From assembly GCA_902617605.1 (NCBI GenBank), contig CACMXO010000002.1, forward strand, positions 1 to 64,000: 64,000 bases of DNA, given 5' to 3'. Below are positions 8,333 to 17,334 of the stretch, one piece after another; position 1 is the stretch's first letter, and each line of letters opens with the position of its first letter. The stretch comes from an uncultured Prochlorococcus sp. (GTDB lineage Bacteria; Cyanobacteriota; Cyanobacteriia; PCC-6307; Cyanobiaceae). The notes under the pieces are model-generated. The model did not search any database, was not told where the DNA came from, and saw only the letters and a program-made list of their open reading frames with translations. The position numbers were made by a program, and so were the translations under genes.

Positions 8333-8869
8333 ATGACTCAATTAAGTTCCAATGATGTCCCTTCTATGGGTCGAAGGCAATTTATGAATCTTCTCACATT
8401 TGGTACTGCAACTGGTGTAGCTTTAGGGGCCCTTTACCCTGTAGCTAATTATTTCATGCCTCTAAGAGCAGGCGGTGGTGGTGGTGGAACTTCTGCTAAA
8501 GATGAATTAGGGAATCCAGTAACTAAGACAGGTTGGTTAGCTACCCATCAAGCAGGAGACAGAAGTTTAGTTCAGGGTCTAAAAGGAGATCCAACTTATT
8601 TAATTGTTAATGAGGGTGGGGAAATAGGAGAATTTGGTTTAAATGCAATTTGTACTCATTTAGGTTGTGTTGTCCCATGGGATAGTGGTGCCAATAAATT
8701 CATATGTCCTTGTCATGGCAGTCAGTACGATACAAATGGGAAGGTAGTAAGAGGGCCTGCGCCATTATCATTAGCTCTAGCTCATGTCGATATTGAAGAT
8801 GATGCTGTACTAGTCAAACAATGGTCAGAAACTGACTTTAGAACTAATGAAAATCCATGGTGGGCTTAA
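8333..8869 (+). CDS. petC: Cytochrome b6f Rieske iron-sulfur protein
   Basis: High-potential 2Fe-2S subunit of the cytochrome b6f complex; it takes electrons from plastoquinol and passes them to cytochrome f. The 178-residue protein begins with a polar stretch and GRRQFMN (13-19), a twin-arginine-type signal anchor, followed by one membrane span and a glycine-rich hinge (about 47-52). The cluster motifs are CTHLGC (107-112) and CPCHGS (125-130), giving the Cys and His ligands and the disulfide cysteines. petA follows directly, 5 bases after the stop if its second ATG is used, so the two form the standard petCA operon. Confidence 0.98.
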   Translation: MTQLSSNDVPSMGRRQFMNLLTFGTATGVALGALYPVANYFMPLRAGGGGGGTSAKDELGNPVTKTGWLATHQAGDRSLVQGLKGDPTYLIVNEGGEIGEFGLNAICTHLGCVVPWDSGANKFICPCHGSQYDTNGKVVRGPAPLSLALAHVDIEDDAVLVKQWSETDFRTNENPWWA

Positions 8870-8874
8870 AAAAA

Positions 8875-9828
8875 ATGAAAGGTCTTAAAAATCAAATCAT
8901 GAAAAAAACAAGTTTATTTATCTGTACTCTGCTTTTCATTTCAAGCATTGTATTTTATCCAAAGATCAGTTTTGCTTATCCATTTTGGGCTCAGCAAAAC
9001 TACGAATCCCCAAGAGAAGCCACAGGTAAGATAGTCTGCGCAAATTGTCATCTAGCTCAGATGCCTACAATTGCAGAGGTTCCACAATCTGTTGCAGCAG
9101 ACAGTGTTTTCAAAGCTGTAGTCAAAATACCCTACAAAAATGATTTAAAAGAGATAGGGGCTGATGGTTCGGAAGTCCCATTACAAGTTGGTGCTGTTGT
9201 AATGCTGCCTGATGGCTTTAAACTTGCTCCACAAGAAAGATGGACCGAAGAAATAAAAGAGGAGACAGAAGGGGTTTATTTCACTAATTACAGTGAGGAG
9301 AAAGATAATATCATTATTGTCGGACCTTTACCTGGCGATACCAATAAAGAAATCGTTTTCCCTGTACTTTCCCCTGACCCATCCACTAATAAAGATTATC
9401 ACTATGGAAAATACTCGTTACATATTGGTGGCAATAGAGGTAGAGGTCAGGTATATCCAACTGGAGACAAGAGCAATAATGTAGTATTCACTTCTTCCAC
9501 CGCAGGAACTATAAATTCAATAGAAACAATTGAAGATGGTAGCTATCAAATCAATATAGAAAACGATAATGGTGAAATAACTACTGAAGCAGTCCCTGTT
9601 GGTCCTCAACTTATCGTTAAGGCGCAAGACAAAATTAATGTAGGTGACCCTCTTACTAATGATCCCAACGTTGGTGGCTTTGGGCAATTAGATGCTGAGG
9701 TTGTACTTCAGAGCCCTTATAGAGTTATTGGATTGATTGCATTCTTCATTGGTGTAGGCTTAACGCAAATACTTTTAGTATTAAAGAAAAAACAAGTAGA
9801 AAAAGTGCAAGCAGCAGAGGGTATCTAA
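8875..9828 (+). CDS. petA: Cytochrome f
   Basis: c-type cytochrome of the b6f complex, anchored in the thylakoid membrane with its large domain in the lumen, where it reduces plastocyanin. A signal peptide ends at ISFA, leaving mature [10 protein letters not shown], whose N-terminal Tyr amine is a heme ligand, and then CANCH for covalent heme attachment. A C-terminal span [21 protein letters not shown] anchors the protein. An in-frame ATG at 8857 lies inside petC; the ATG at 8875, just after the petC stop, or the one at 8899 are more plausible starts. Cotranscribed with petC. Confidence 0.97.
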   Translation: MKGLKNQIMKKTSLFICTLLFISSIVFYPKISFAYPFWAQQNYESPREATGKIVCANCHLAQMPTIAEVPQSVAADSVFKAVVKIPYKNDLKEIGADGSEVPLQVGAVVMLPDGFKLAPQERWTEEIKEETEGVYFTNYSEEKDNIIIVGPLPGDTNKEIVFPVLSPDPSTNKDYHYGKYSLHIGGNRGRGQVYPTGDKSNNVVFTSSTAGTINSIETIEDGSYQINIENDNGEITTEAVPVGPQLIVKAQDKINVGDPLTNDPNVGGFGQLDAEVVLQSPYRVIGLIAFFIGVGLTQILLVLKKKQVEKVQAAEGI

Positions 9829-9838
9829 CTTTCTCTAA

Positions 9839-10732
9839 ATGCTTATACTTCAAGCTTTTATACAATCTCCAGGAGAAACTTTTTTAAATTTAGGATTTAT
9901 AACTATTAGATGGTACGGACTTCTTATTTCGGTTTCAGTTTTAATAGGCCTATTTGTTTCTAAAAAACTAGCAAAGGCAAGAAATATTAACCCAGATTAC
10001 ATTAGTGAAATACTTCCATCATTAATAATATCTTCAATAGTTGGAGCTAGAGCTTATTACGTAATTTTTGAGTGGAGGCAATATAGCGGAGAGAACTTTT
10101 TTACTTCTTTTGAACTATTCAATAACATCATTCAAATACCTTCTTTTCTTGCAGTTTGGGAAGGAGGCATAGCAATCCATGGAGGTCTAATTGGAGGATT
10201 AATATCAATTATCTATTTCTGTAAATCGAAAAAAATTAATTTAAAAACTTTTATAGATATATTAATACCCTCGATTATTCTTGGACAATCAATAGGAAGG
10301 TGGGGAAATTTTTTCAATAATGAAGCCTTTGGAGTTCCTACAAGTTTGCCTTGGAAATTATTTATACCCATCCAAAATAGGCCTTTAGAATTTATTAATT
10401 ATGAATTTTTTCATCCTACATTTCTCTATGAGTCATTGTGGAATATTTTAATTTTCATCCTCCTCATTATTATTTTTAATAAACAAGGTAAAGCAGATTT
10501 TTTCAGGCCTGGCTTTATTAGCTGTCTTTATTTAATAAGTTATAGCTTTGGAAGATTCTGGATTGAGGGTTTAAGAACTGACCCACTATGCATTGGTGGA
10601 CTTCCACCTTTTTGTGATGGCGGTATAAGAATGGCTCAATTTATAAGTATTTTTCTATTTTCTTCTGGATTAATTGGAATATTTTTTTTAAGATTGAGAA
10701 CGTATACCGGGAAAAATAGAAAGAATGAATAA
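9839..10732 (+). CDS. lgt: Prolipoprotein diacylglyceryl transferase
   Basis: Transfers diacylglycerol from phosphatidylglycerol to the lipobox cysteine of prolipoproteins at the plasma membrane, the first step of lipoprotein maturation. The 297-residue polytopic protein contains the family signature [14 protein letters not shown], the [15 protein letters not shown] segment near the N-terminus, and the later [14 protein letters not shown] segment. It starts 10 bases behind petA and overlaps cobM by 8 bases, so it probably belongs to a longer transcript. Possible substrates in this window are the two lipoproteins encoded at 29069-30067 and 31896-32597. Confidence 0.96.
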   Translation: MLILQAFIQSPGETFLNLGFITIRWYGLLISVSVLIGLFVSKKLAKARNINPDYISEILPSLIISSIVGARAYYVIFEWRQYSGENFFTSFELFNNIIQIPSFLAVWEGGIAIHGGLIGGLISIIYFCKSKKINLKTFIDILIPSIILGQSIGRWGNFFNNEAFGVPTSLPWKLFIPIQNRPLEFINYEFFHPTFLYESLWNILIFILLIIIFNKQGKADFFRPGFISCLYLISYSFGRFWIEGLRTDPLCIGGLPPFCDGGIRMAQFISIFLFSSGLIGIFFLRLRTYTGKNRKNE

Positions 10733-11486
10733 AAAAATATCCTTTATTGGTGTTGGTCCAGGGGATCCAGAATTATTAACTTTAAAAGCATTAAAAAAGA
10801 TAAAAATTGCAGATGCCATTATTTGGACTGACTCTCTAATTCCTGAAAAGATTTTAGATTTTGCCAAAGAAGGTTCTGAAAAAATAAAAACTAGTTCGCT
10901 CAACTTAGAGCAAATCACCTCAATTATGATAGAAAAGTTTCAGGCAGGGAAAACTGTTGTAAGGTTGCATGATGGAGACCCTTGCCTTTTTGGCGCAATT
11001 AGAGAGCAAATCGAAATTTTAAAAAATGAAAAAATTGAAATCGAGGTTGTTCCTGGAATAAGTGCTTTTCAAGTTGCTGCAGCATATCATGAAGCTGAGT
11101 TAACCATCCCTGACGTAACACAAACAATAATTTTAACTAGAGCAGGAGGGCGAACAGGGATGCCCGAAAAAGAATCTCTGAAAGATCTTGCGAAACACAA
11201 TTCTTCGATATGTCTATATCTAAGTGCTAGGCATGTGAAAAGGTCTCAAAAAACTTTACTAGAGTTTTACCCTCCAGAGACAAAAGTGATTGTTGGATTT
11301 AGAGTATCTTGGGATGATGGTTGGACATCATTAATAGAACTAAAAGATATGGAAAAATTTTCTATTGAGAAAAAACTAATTAGAACAACCATTTACATAA
11401 TTAGCCCAGCAATAAGTAATTCTCAAAAAAGATCTAATCTTTATAATCCATCTTATAGGCATCTCTTTAGGAATAAAAAATCTTAA
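10725..11486 (+). CDS. cobM: Precorrin-4 C11-methyltransferase
   Basis: SAM-dependent corrin ring methyltransferase of the cobalamin pathway (CobM/CbiF group). The 253-residue protein shows the tetrapyrrole methylase pattern: [17 protein letters not shown] at the start, [14 protein letters not shown] with the substrate-binding [17 protein letters not shown], and [15 protein letters not shown]. Its start overlaps the lgt stop by 8 bases. Together with the CobT-like gene at 30068 it indicates a complete corrinoid pathway, which in Prochlorococcus is known to yield pseudocobalamin. Whether it acts on the cobalt-early (CbiF) or late intermediate cannot be told from the protein alone. Confidence 0.93.
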   Translation: MNKKISFIGVGPGDPELLTLKALKKIKIADAIIWTDSLIPEKILDFAKEGSEKIKTSSLNLEQITSIMIEKFQAGKTVVRLHDGDPCLFGAIREQIEILKNEKIEIEVVPGISAFQVAAAYHEAELTIPDVTQTIILTRAGGRTGMPEKESLKDLAKHNSSICLYLSARHVKRSQKTLLEFYPPETKVIVGFRVSWDDGWTSLIELKDMEKFSIEKKLIRTTIYIISPAISNSQKRSNLYNPSYRHLFRNKKS

Positions 11487-11535
11487 AGTTGATAGAAAAA
11501 TATTAATTACTATAATTAGTAAAAATTTATTTGCT

Positions 11536-12024
11536 TTGAAAGAAATAAAATCTGTTTCGGAAAACAACAATAATAGAGAAATTTCCTCTTTAAAGAGAAT
11601 TGGAAATTTCATTAAAGAGGCAAGATTAAGTAGAAATCAATCTATTGAAGAATTGGCGTCTAATTTAAAAATTGGAGCTCATCAACTTGAAGCCATAGAA
11701 GAGGGTAATGAAGAAAAGCTACCTGAAAAAGTATTTGTAAAAGCAATGATTAGAAGGATTTCACAGAAGCTCAAACTTGATACAGAATTTATAATGGATG
11801 AATTCAAGACGGAGAGGCAAGAGGTGAAAATTGAGGAAATAGTTGAAGAAGTTTCCAAAAAAAATTACAAGTCTAGGCAATCTAAGAATCTTAATCCAGT
11901 AGGGTTCATAATATTTATTTTAATTTCAGGCTTTCTCGGACTAATCGCATCTTCCTTAATTTTCAATTTATTTTCAGACTCTTCGCAAAATCAAACTCCA
12001 AAACAAGAACTTATTAAAAACTAA
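11536..12024 (+). CDS. RodZ-like helix-turn-helix membrane protein
   Basis: A 162-residue protein with a TTG start at 11536 (an in-frame stop lies upstream). Residues about 22-90 form an HTH domain of the RodZ/HTH_25 type (GNFIKEARLSRNQSIEELAS and LEAIEEGNEEKLPEKVFVK), a linker follows, then one membrane helix (about 126-146) and a short polar tail. RodZ anchors MreB and helps set rod shape, but this protein lacks the large periplasmic domain of the E. coli form. It may be a shortened RodZ or a membrane-tethered regulator. Its last 4 bases overlap the convergent ppx gene. Confidence 0.78.
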   Translation: MKEIKSVSENNNNREISSLKRIGNFIKEARLSRNQSIEELASNLKIGAHQLEAIEEGNEEKLPEKVFVKAMIRRISQKLKLDTEFIMDEFKTERQEVKIEEIVEEVSKKNYKSRQSKNLNPVGFIIFILISGFLGLIASSLIFNLFSDSSQNQTPKQELIKN

Positions 12025-13616
12025 ATAACTTTTAAATCTAAATTCTTTAGGTCTTTTATTACATTACGGCATAATCCTAAGTTCCATTTTTCAAGTAAAA
12101 GATCATGGTTTTTATCAGAAGGTAGAAGCTCGAATGTAAGGATATTTTCCTGCAATTTTATTTTAACTGAAGAAATTACCTTATCAGGTCTTTGGTCAAG
12201 AGATGCTGCAAGTCTCAAAATTAATGACATTTCAAGAACTAATGTTTTATCTTCTTTGGATATTAAATTTTGCCAAGACTCATGTCTTTTCTTGGGGAGA
12301 GTCTTTCTATGGTATCTAGCAATTGAAGCAATAATATTTGTTTCTGCTTCAGAATATCCCAACAACTCACAATTTTTTATTAAGTACCAAGAGTGTTTGT
12401 GATATGAACCAACATTTACGTATTTCCCACAATTATAAAGATTAGAAGCTGCCCAAAGAAGTTCTTTAGCTTTAGGGTCATTATCGCTATGAAAGATATT
12501 TTTAGTCTGATCATAGATTTGAAAGGCAATATCAATAACTTTCTCAGCTCTTGTATTATCTACTCCAAACTTTCTAGCCTGATGTACTATAGTTGTTTTT
12601 CTAATATTGCTTTGAACATTTAACTCGTTTTTAATTATCCCTTTACGAAGCATCCAATCTACAACCAAACCCTCTCGAAGCGCCCTCTCACTTATTATTA
12701 ATTCATTAAAGTTCAACATCTGCATTGCAGTGTTTAATATCAATGCACCTGGAATAATTATTTCTGCTCTTCTCTCACTTAATGAAGATATTTTCTTGAT
12801 TTCCGAAACTGGCAATTTAATGAGTTTTTCCAATACATTTTGTAAACTTTCCCTTTTAAATTTATAACCATGCAACTTTTGTTTAGATTCTCCCAAATCA
12901 TCTGAAATCAAATTTCCTAATGAGGTTGCAGTGCCACTGGTTGCAATCATAGATAAAGGCTTATCTCCTTTAGATCTACTCTTTATTTTTCGAACCGATG
13001 GTTCTAGAGATCCTTTAATAAAAGTTTTTAGAAAACTCGATCTTTCTGAATTTATAGACTCTTTATTTAAAAAATCATTTTTAAGTCTTACCGCACCAAT
13101 TCTTGAACTTGTAAGAGCTTTAGCATCTTTTTTATCTGCAAGTATTAATTCTGTAGATCCTCCTCCAATATCTATGATTACAAAAGACTCGTCTTTAAAA
13201 GCCATACCAGAAAGAACACCAAGGTAAATTAATCTGGCCTCCTCAGAACCACTTATCATTTCTATTTGAATATCAGTTTCATCAAGCACTCTTTTAATAA
13301 AATCCTGACCATTTGGAGATTCCCTAACTGCACTTGTTGCTGCTGTTACTATTTGTTTTACTCCATTACTTTTACAATATTCCTTAAATCGCTTAAGAGT
13401 GACTAATGCTCTTTGGATTGATTCTTCAGTAAGATAACCCTCCTCATCTCTTTCTCCAAGACGAGTGGTTGATTTATCAGTGAATTTTATTGTAAATGAT
13501 TTTAATTCTTGATTAATTTCTGCTACCAAGAGATGTGTAGAGTTAGTTCCAATATCTATAGAAGCTACTAAAATTTGCTTTTCTTGAAAATATCTTAAAT
13601 CTTGTTTCGGTATCAT
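12021..13616 (-). CDS. ppx: Exopolyphosphatase / guanosine pentaphosphate phosphatase (Ppx/GppA)
   Basis: Releases orthophosphate from the ends of polyphosphate, and some members also hydrolyse pppGpp. At 531 residues it has the two ASKHA-type ATPase-fold motifs, VASIDIGTNSTHLLVAEI near the N-terminus and FVIIDIGGGSTELILAD at about 145, followed by the catalytic-Glu region SGSEEARLIY and a C-terminal HD-like helical domain (from about 345) with NVGSYHKHSWYLI. Length and domain order fit the two-domain family. In phosphate-poor surface waters this enzyme would mobilise stored polyphosphate. Polyphosphate versus pppGpp preference is not readable here. Confidence 0.94.
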   Translation of the reverse strand: MIPKQDLRYFQEKQILVASIDIGTNSTHLLVAEINQELKSFTIKFTDKSTTRLGERDEEGYLTEESIQRALVTLKRFKEYCKSNGVKQIVTAATSAVRESPNGQDFIKRVLDETDIQIEMISGSEEARLIYLGVLSGMAFKDESFVIIDIGGGSTELILADKKDAKALTSSRIGAVRLKNDFLNKESINSERSSFLKTFIKGSLEPSVRKIKSRSKGDKPLSMIATSGTATSLGNLISDDLGESKQKLHGYKFKRESLQNVLEKLIKLPVSEIKKISSLSERRAEIIIPGALILNTAMQMLNFNELIISERALREGLVVDWMLRKGIIKNELNVQSNIRKTTIVHQARKFGVDNTRAEKVIDIAFQIYDQTKNIFHSDNDPKAKELLWAASNLYNCGKYVNVGSYHKHSWYLIKNCELLGYSEAETNIIASIARYHRKTLPKKRHESWQNLISKEDKTLVLEMSLILRLAASLDQRPDKVISSVKIKLQENILTFELLPSDKNHDLLLEKWNLGLCRNVIKDLKNLDLKVI

Positions 13617-13720
13617 TTCTTTTTATAAGATTCAGAGATCTTTAATCCATTAATAAATATACCCAAGATTGATTATTAAGTAATAGAAATCATTTAATCC
13701 TAGTAAGATTATTTAAAGTT

Positions 13721-14629
13721 ATGAAATATACAATAGGTCATATGCAAAATAAAAATCGACAGATTAAATTAAGTACTTTTTTTGAATTATTAAGGTGGAA
13801 TAAGCCGACTGGAAGAATGATCTTACTTATTCCTGCTGGATGGAGTTTATATTTAACCCCAGATGCTAATCCAACATTTTTAATGTTGCTTAGAATAATC
13901 TTGGGCGGAATACTAGTAAGTGGATTAGGCTGCGTAGTTAATGATATTTGGGACAAAAAAATTGATCAAAGAGTTTTCAGGACAAAAAATAGACCTCTAG
14001 CTGCAAATAAAATCGGTATTAAAACGGCTTATTCGATTCTTTTCTTTTTAATTTTATGTAGTTTCTTTTTAACTTTGTCACTACCTCAACCTAGCAGAAT
14101 CCTTTCCATTTCACTTGCTTTTTTAGCTTTACCTATTATTTTAATTTATCCTTCTTCCAAAAGATGGTTTAAATATCCTCAATTAATCCTATCCATATGC
14201 TGGGGTTTTGCTGTCTTAATTCCCTGGGCCGCAAATGAAGGCAATTTAAATAGTATTGTTTTACTGTTTTGCTGGCTAGCCACTATTTTTTGGACTTTTG
14301 GCTTTGACACAATTTATGCATTAGCAGATAAAAAATATGATATCAAAATTGGAATAAATAGTTCCGCTGTTAATCTCAAGAACAATACAAAAATAACTAT
14401 TCAAATTTGTTATCTATTAACTTCTATTTTTCTCGCATTATGCGGATTTATTAATCAAATGGAATTTATTTTTTGGCCAATTTGGCTCACAACGGCAATC
14501 TTAATGCAGCGAGATATATTAAAGGTATTTCCTGAGGAAAAGCAATCAATAAAAAATATTGGGAATCACTTCAAAAATCAATCAATTTATGGAGGATTCC
14601 TTTTATTAGGAATTATTATTGCCTCATAA
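13721..14629 (+). CDS. ubiA: UbiA-type 4-hydroxybenzoate polyprenyltransferase (plastoquinone synthesis)
   Basis: Integral membrane prenyltransferase that attaches a polyprenyl chain to an aromatic acceptor. The 302-residue protein carries the first Asp-rich motif NDIWDKKIDQ (74-83), with NRPLA following, and the second motif DTIYALADKKYD, both needed for Mg-diphosphate binding. In cyanobacteria the enzyme of this type prenylates 4-hydroxybenzoate with solanesyl diphosphate on the way to plastoquinone-9. It is distinct from the chlorophyll synthase at 40739 and the heme O synthase at 21488 in this window. A second ATG at 13742 could be the true start. It is divergent from ppx. Confidence 0.9.
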   Translation: MKYTIGHMQNKNRQIKLSTFFELLRWNKPTGRMILLIPAGWSLYLTPDANPTFLMLLRIILGGILVSGLGCVVNDIWDKKIDQRVFRTKNRPLAANKIGIKTAYSILFFLILCSFFLTLSLPQPSRILSISLAFLALPIILIYPSSKRWFKYPQLILSICWGFAVLIPWAANEGNLNSIVLLFCWLATIFWTFGFDTIYALADKKYDIKIGINSSAVNLKNNTKITIQICYLLTSIFLALCGFINQMEFIFWPIWLTTAILMQRDILKVFPEEKQSIKNIGNHFKNQSIYGGFLLLGIIIAS

Positions 14630-14638
14630 ATTCTAACA

Positions 14639-15508
14639 ATGGTTTTTAAATTAAAAAAAGGTGATCTAATAGATATTTTAGCTCCTGGCTCATTTATTGA
14701 TGAAGAAGAAAATTTTCAAAAAGGCATTGAAATCTTAAAAAACTGGGGCTTGGAAATTAATGAAAATAATTCTCTATCAAAAAAATTTGGTTATTTTGCA
14801 GGTGATGATCTAACTAGATTTGAAGAACTGGGAAAAGCACAAAATAGTAAGCTAATCATTTTTGCAAAAGGAGGCTGGGGTTCAGCAAGACTTTTAGAAA
14901 AAGAACCTTCTTGGCAAAATGGTTTAATGCTTGGATTCTCAGATACATGTTCTTTATTACTATCTAAATATTCTCAAGGATTTATAGGTTCTATTCATGG
15001 CCCAATGGTTACTGGCCTTTGCGAAGAGCCAGAGTGGAGTCTTAAGAGATTAAGAAATTTACTTTTTGAGGGATACGTTGAGGACATAAGAGGAATTCCT
15101 TTAAGAGCTGGAAAAGCCAAAGGAGAAATTATCGTTTCTAACTTAACTATTGCTACTTTTTTAATTGGTACTAATCACTTTCCAGATTGCAAAGGAAAAA
15201 TAATAATTTTTGAAGATATTAATGAAGATATTTATAAAATTGATCGCATGTTAACTTACCTCAGAATGACTAAAACACTCTCTGAAATTGCTGGTATTGG
15301 ATTCGGAAGTTTTTCTAATGATTCCTGCGAACTTGAATGGAAAGATTTACTAAAAAACTGCATTATTGAAAGACTCCAAGAGTTTGATTTTCCTATTCTT
15401 TTTGACCTCCCAATAGGCCACATATCGGGAAATGCTTGCGTTCCCTTAGGTTATAAAGCAACCTTAAATGGTGATGATGGCATTCTTAGTATCGATACAC
15501 CTTTTTAA
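14639..15508 (+). CDS. LD-carboxypeptidase (peptidase S66 family)
   Basis: Serine peptidase of the LD-carboxypeptidase/MccF family; typical members cut the terminal D-Ala from murein tetrapeptides during cell-wall recycling in the cytoplasm. The 289-residue protein has the LDIxAPGS-like N-terminus (DILAPGSFIDEEENF), FAKGGWGSARLL, the nucleophile region GFSDTCSLLL, IHGPMV, a Glu region IIIFEDINEDIYKIDRML, and the His region LPIGHISGNACVPLG, so the Ser-Glu-His triad is accounted for. It starts 9 bases after ubiA on the same strand and abuts the ispD stop tail to tail. Confidence 0.9.
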   Translation: MVFKLKKGDLIDILAPGSFIDEEENFQKGIEILKNWGLEINENNSLSKKFGYFAGDDLTRFEELGKAQNSKLIIFAKGGWGSARLLEKEPSWQNGLMLGFSDTCSLLLSKYSQGFIGSIHGPMVTGLCEEPEWSLKRLRNLLFEGYVEDIRGIPLRAGKAKGEIIVSNLTIATFLIGTNHFPDCKGKIIIFEDINEDIYKIDRMLTYLRMTKTLSEIAGIGFGSFSNDSCELEWKDLLKNCIIERLQEFDFPILFDLPIGHISGNACVPLGYKATLNGDDGILSIDTPF

Positions 15509-16180
15509 CTAGGGGTTCTTCACAAAAAGTTTTGCTATTTTCAAATCTATAGGGGATGTAATTTTTATATTTGAATAAGTTCCTTCAATAATCTTCACTT
15601 TCCAATGAAGCATTTCGAATAGAGAGGCATCATCTGTGACTTCCCAGTTTTTATCAATTGCCATCTTATGAGCTTTTTTTAATCTATCTACCAAAAAGCC
15701 CTGAGGAGTTTGTGCTGCCCATAAATAATTTCTATCTGGTGTTTCTTTAATAAAACCTTCATTATCTACAATCTTTATAGTGTCAGTGACCTTAGTAGCC
15801 AAAATTACAGCTTCATTTTCATCTAATTCCTTGACGCAAAGGTCTATCAATTCAGGATTAATTAGACATCTAGCACCATCATGTATTAAAACTTTTTCAG
15901 CATTTTTTGGTAACGCTTTTAAACCATTAAAAACTGACTGTTGTCTGGTATCACCACCATCAATCCATTTAACTTTATAGGCAAAATCCTTTGCAGAATT
16001 CAATAATAAATTTTTATCTTTTGGTTGCCCAATTATTCCAACCCAGTTTGTTGAGCTTGCAGAAAATACAGATTTAAGTGTCCAATAAATCAGAGACTCT
16101 CCCTCTAAATCAATAAGTAATTTATTTTTTCCTGCTTTCATTCTGCTACCACTCCCCGCAGCTGGTATTAAAAAGTGCAC
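15509..16180 (-). CDS. ispD: 2-C-methyl-D-erythritol 4-phosphate cytidylyltransferase
   Basis: Third enzyme of the MEP isoprenoid pathway; it couples MEP to CTP to give CDP-methylerythritol, upstream of carotenoids, phytol and quinone tails. The 223-residue protein has the nucleotide-binding motif IPAAGSGSRMKAGKNKLLI at the N-terminus, LIHDGARCLI near 97, a TDTIKI segment, the AAQTPQGF motif, and VTDDASLFE in the C-terminal half, all typical of IspD. It ends directly against the LD-carboxypeptidase stop. The fabG gene is divergent upstream across about 93 bases. Confidence 0.96.
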   Translation of the reverse strand: MHFLIPAAGSGSRMKAGKNKLLIDLEGESLIYWTLKSVFSASSTNWVGIIGQPKDKNLLLNSAKDFAYKVKWIDGGDTRQQSVFNGLKALPKNAEKVLIHDGARCLINPELIDLCVKELDENEAVILATKVTDTIKIVDNEGFIKETPDRNYLWAAQTPQGFLVDRLKKAHKMAIDKNWEVTDDASLFEMLHWKVKIIEGTYSNIKITSPIDLKIAKLFVKNP

Positions 16181-16273
16181 AATATAAGGTCTTAATATTT
16201 TCTAGACAATTATAAATAAAAGCTATATCTTTACACAAATAGTACTACGATTGAAAATTATAAAAATTTCATA

Positions 16274-17023
16274 ATGTCCAATACAGATTCATTATCAGGC
16301 AAAGTTGCTTTAATCACTGGAGCTAGCAGAGGAATTGGTAAAGAAATTGCTTTAGAATTAAGCCGCTTAGGAGCAGAAGTTTTTATTAATTACTCTTCTT
16401 CTGATGAAAAAGCTGAAGAAGTTGTAAATTTAATAAGAAATTCGGGAGGTAATGCTCATAAATTAAAATTTGACGTTTCAAAAGAAGATTCTGTCAGTTT
16501 AGCTTTTGAAGAAATAATCAAAATCAATGGCACCATTGATATCCTCATTAACAATGCTGGCATTACGAGAGATGGACTATTGATGAGAATGAAATCGGAA
16601 CAATGGGATGACGTACTAAATACAAACTTAAAAGGAGTTTTTCTTTGTACAAAATATGCTTCAAAATTTATGATGAAAAAAAGAAGTGGTAATATCGTAA
16701 ATATTTCATCTGTTGTTGGAATAATTGGAAATCCAGGGCAAGCAAATTATTCTGCCGCCAAAGCTGGAGTTATTGGATTTACCAAAACTTGCGCCAAAGA
16801 ATTTGCTTCAAGAGGTATAAACGTAAATGCAATAGCTCCAGGCTTCATAGAAACAGAGATGACTGAAAAACTCGATACTGAAGAGATTCTTAAAGTTATT
16901 CCTTTAGGTAAATTAGGAAGTTGTACTCAAATTGCAAACTTAGTATCATTTTTAGTTTCAAGTGATGCAGGAAAGTACATTACAGGGCAAACAATCAGTA
17001 TTGACGGGGGTATGAGTATTTAA
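16274..17023 (+). CDS. fabG: 3-oxoacyl-[acyl-carrier-protein] reductase
   Basis: NADPH-dependent reductase of the fatty acid elongation cycle. The 249-residue classical short-chain dehydrogenase has the cofactor loop TGASRGIGKE (15-24), NNAGITRDGL, the catalytic NISSVVG...YSAAKAG segment (Ser, Tyr and Lys), and the C-terminal GQTISIDGGMSI typical of FabG. It stands as a single gene. A 59-residue gene converges on it, with its stop codon immediately beyond the fabG stop. Another SDR protein at 56106 in this window belongs to a different subgroup. Confidence 0.95.
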   Translation: MSNTDSLSGKVALITGASRGIGKEIALELSRLGAEVFINYSSSDEKAEEVVNLIRNSGGNAHKLKFDVSKEDSVSLAFEEIIKINGTIDILINNAGITRDGLLMRMKSEQWDDVLNTNLKGVFLCTKYASKFMMKKRSGNIVNISSVVGIIGNPGQANYSAAKAGVIGFTKTCAKEFASRGINVNAIAPGFIETEMTEKLDTEEILKVIPLGKLGSCTQIANLVSFLVSSDAGKYITGQTISIDGGMSI

Positions 17024-17203
17024 TTACGTGCCTTCATAAGGCTGGCCCAATTCATCCCTCAATCTTCTAATTTTTTGTAAAAGTTTTAGTCTTCGACTCC
17101 TTGCAGTTAATGTCAAGAAAAATCTTAAAGGAAAGTAGATTAGTGTCATAGCAATCGCGAGGATTGCAGTAAGAGTAAAAATAAGATTATTTGTTTCTTC
17201 CAT
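17024..17203 (-). CDS. Small single-span membrane protein, 59 aa, unknown
   Basis: Read directly from the sequence: ATG at 17203, TAA at 17024-17026, 59 residues. It begins MEETNNLIFTLTAILAIAMT, continues through a hydrophobic stretch (about residues 7-32), and ends with a basic then polar tail (ARSRRLKLLQKIRRLRDELG). This membrane-anchor plus coiled basic tail layout is common among small conserved picocyanobacterial proteins. The stop codon lies directly next to the fabG stop. I do not recognise a family. The frame has no internal stops and fills the gap neatly, which supports a real gene. Confidence 0.7.
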   Translation of the reverse strand: MEETNNLIFTLTAILAIAMTLIYFPLRFFLTLTARSRRLKLLQKIRRLRDELGQPYEGT

Positions 17204-17334
17204 AAACTAAAGATACTCTCATTTTAGTTAATTTGTATGTCTCGTTAAAAGAAATTCGGCTTTCCCCACTAAATTAAACATCCCTTAAAAATGATTCTAT
17301 GGGAGATTAGAATAAGATTAAAGATCAAATAAAC

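Noticed and set aside
17204..17334. CIRCE heat-shock operator upstream of groEL
   Set aside because: No TTAGCACTC-type inverted repeat is present; any heat control must use another mechanism.
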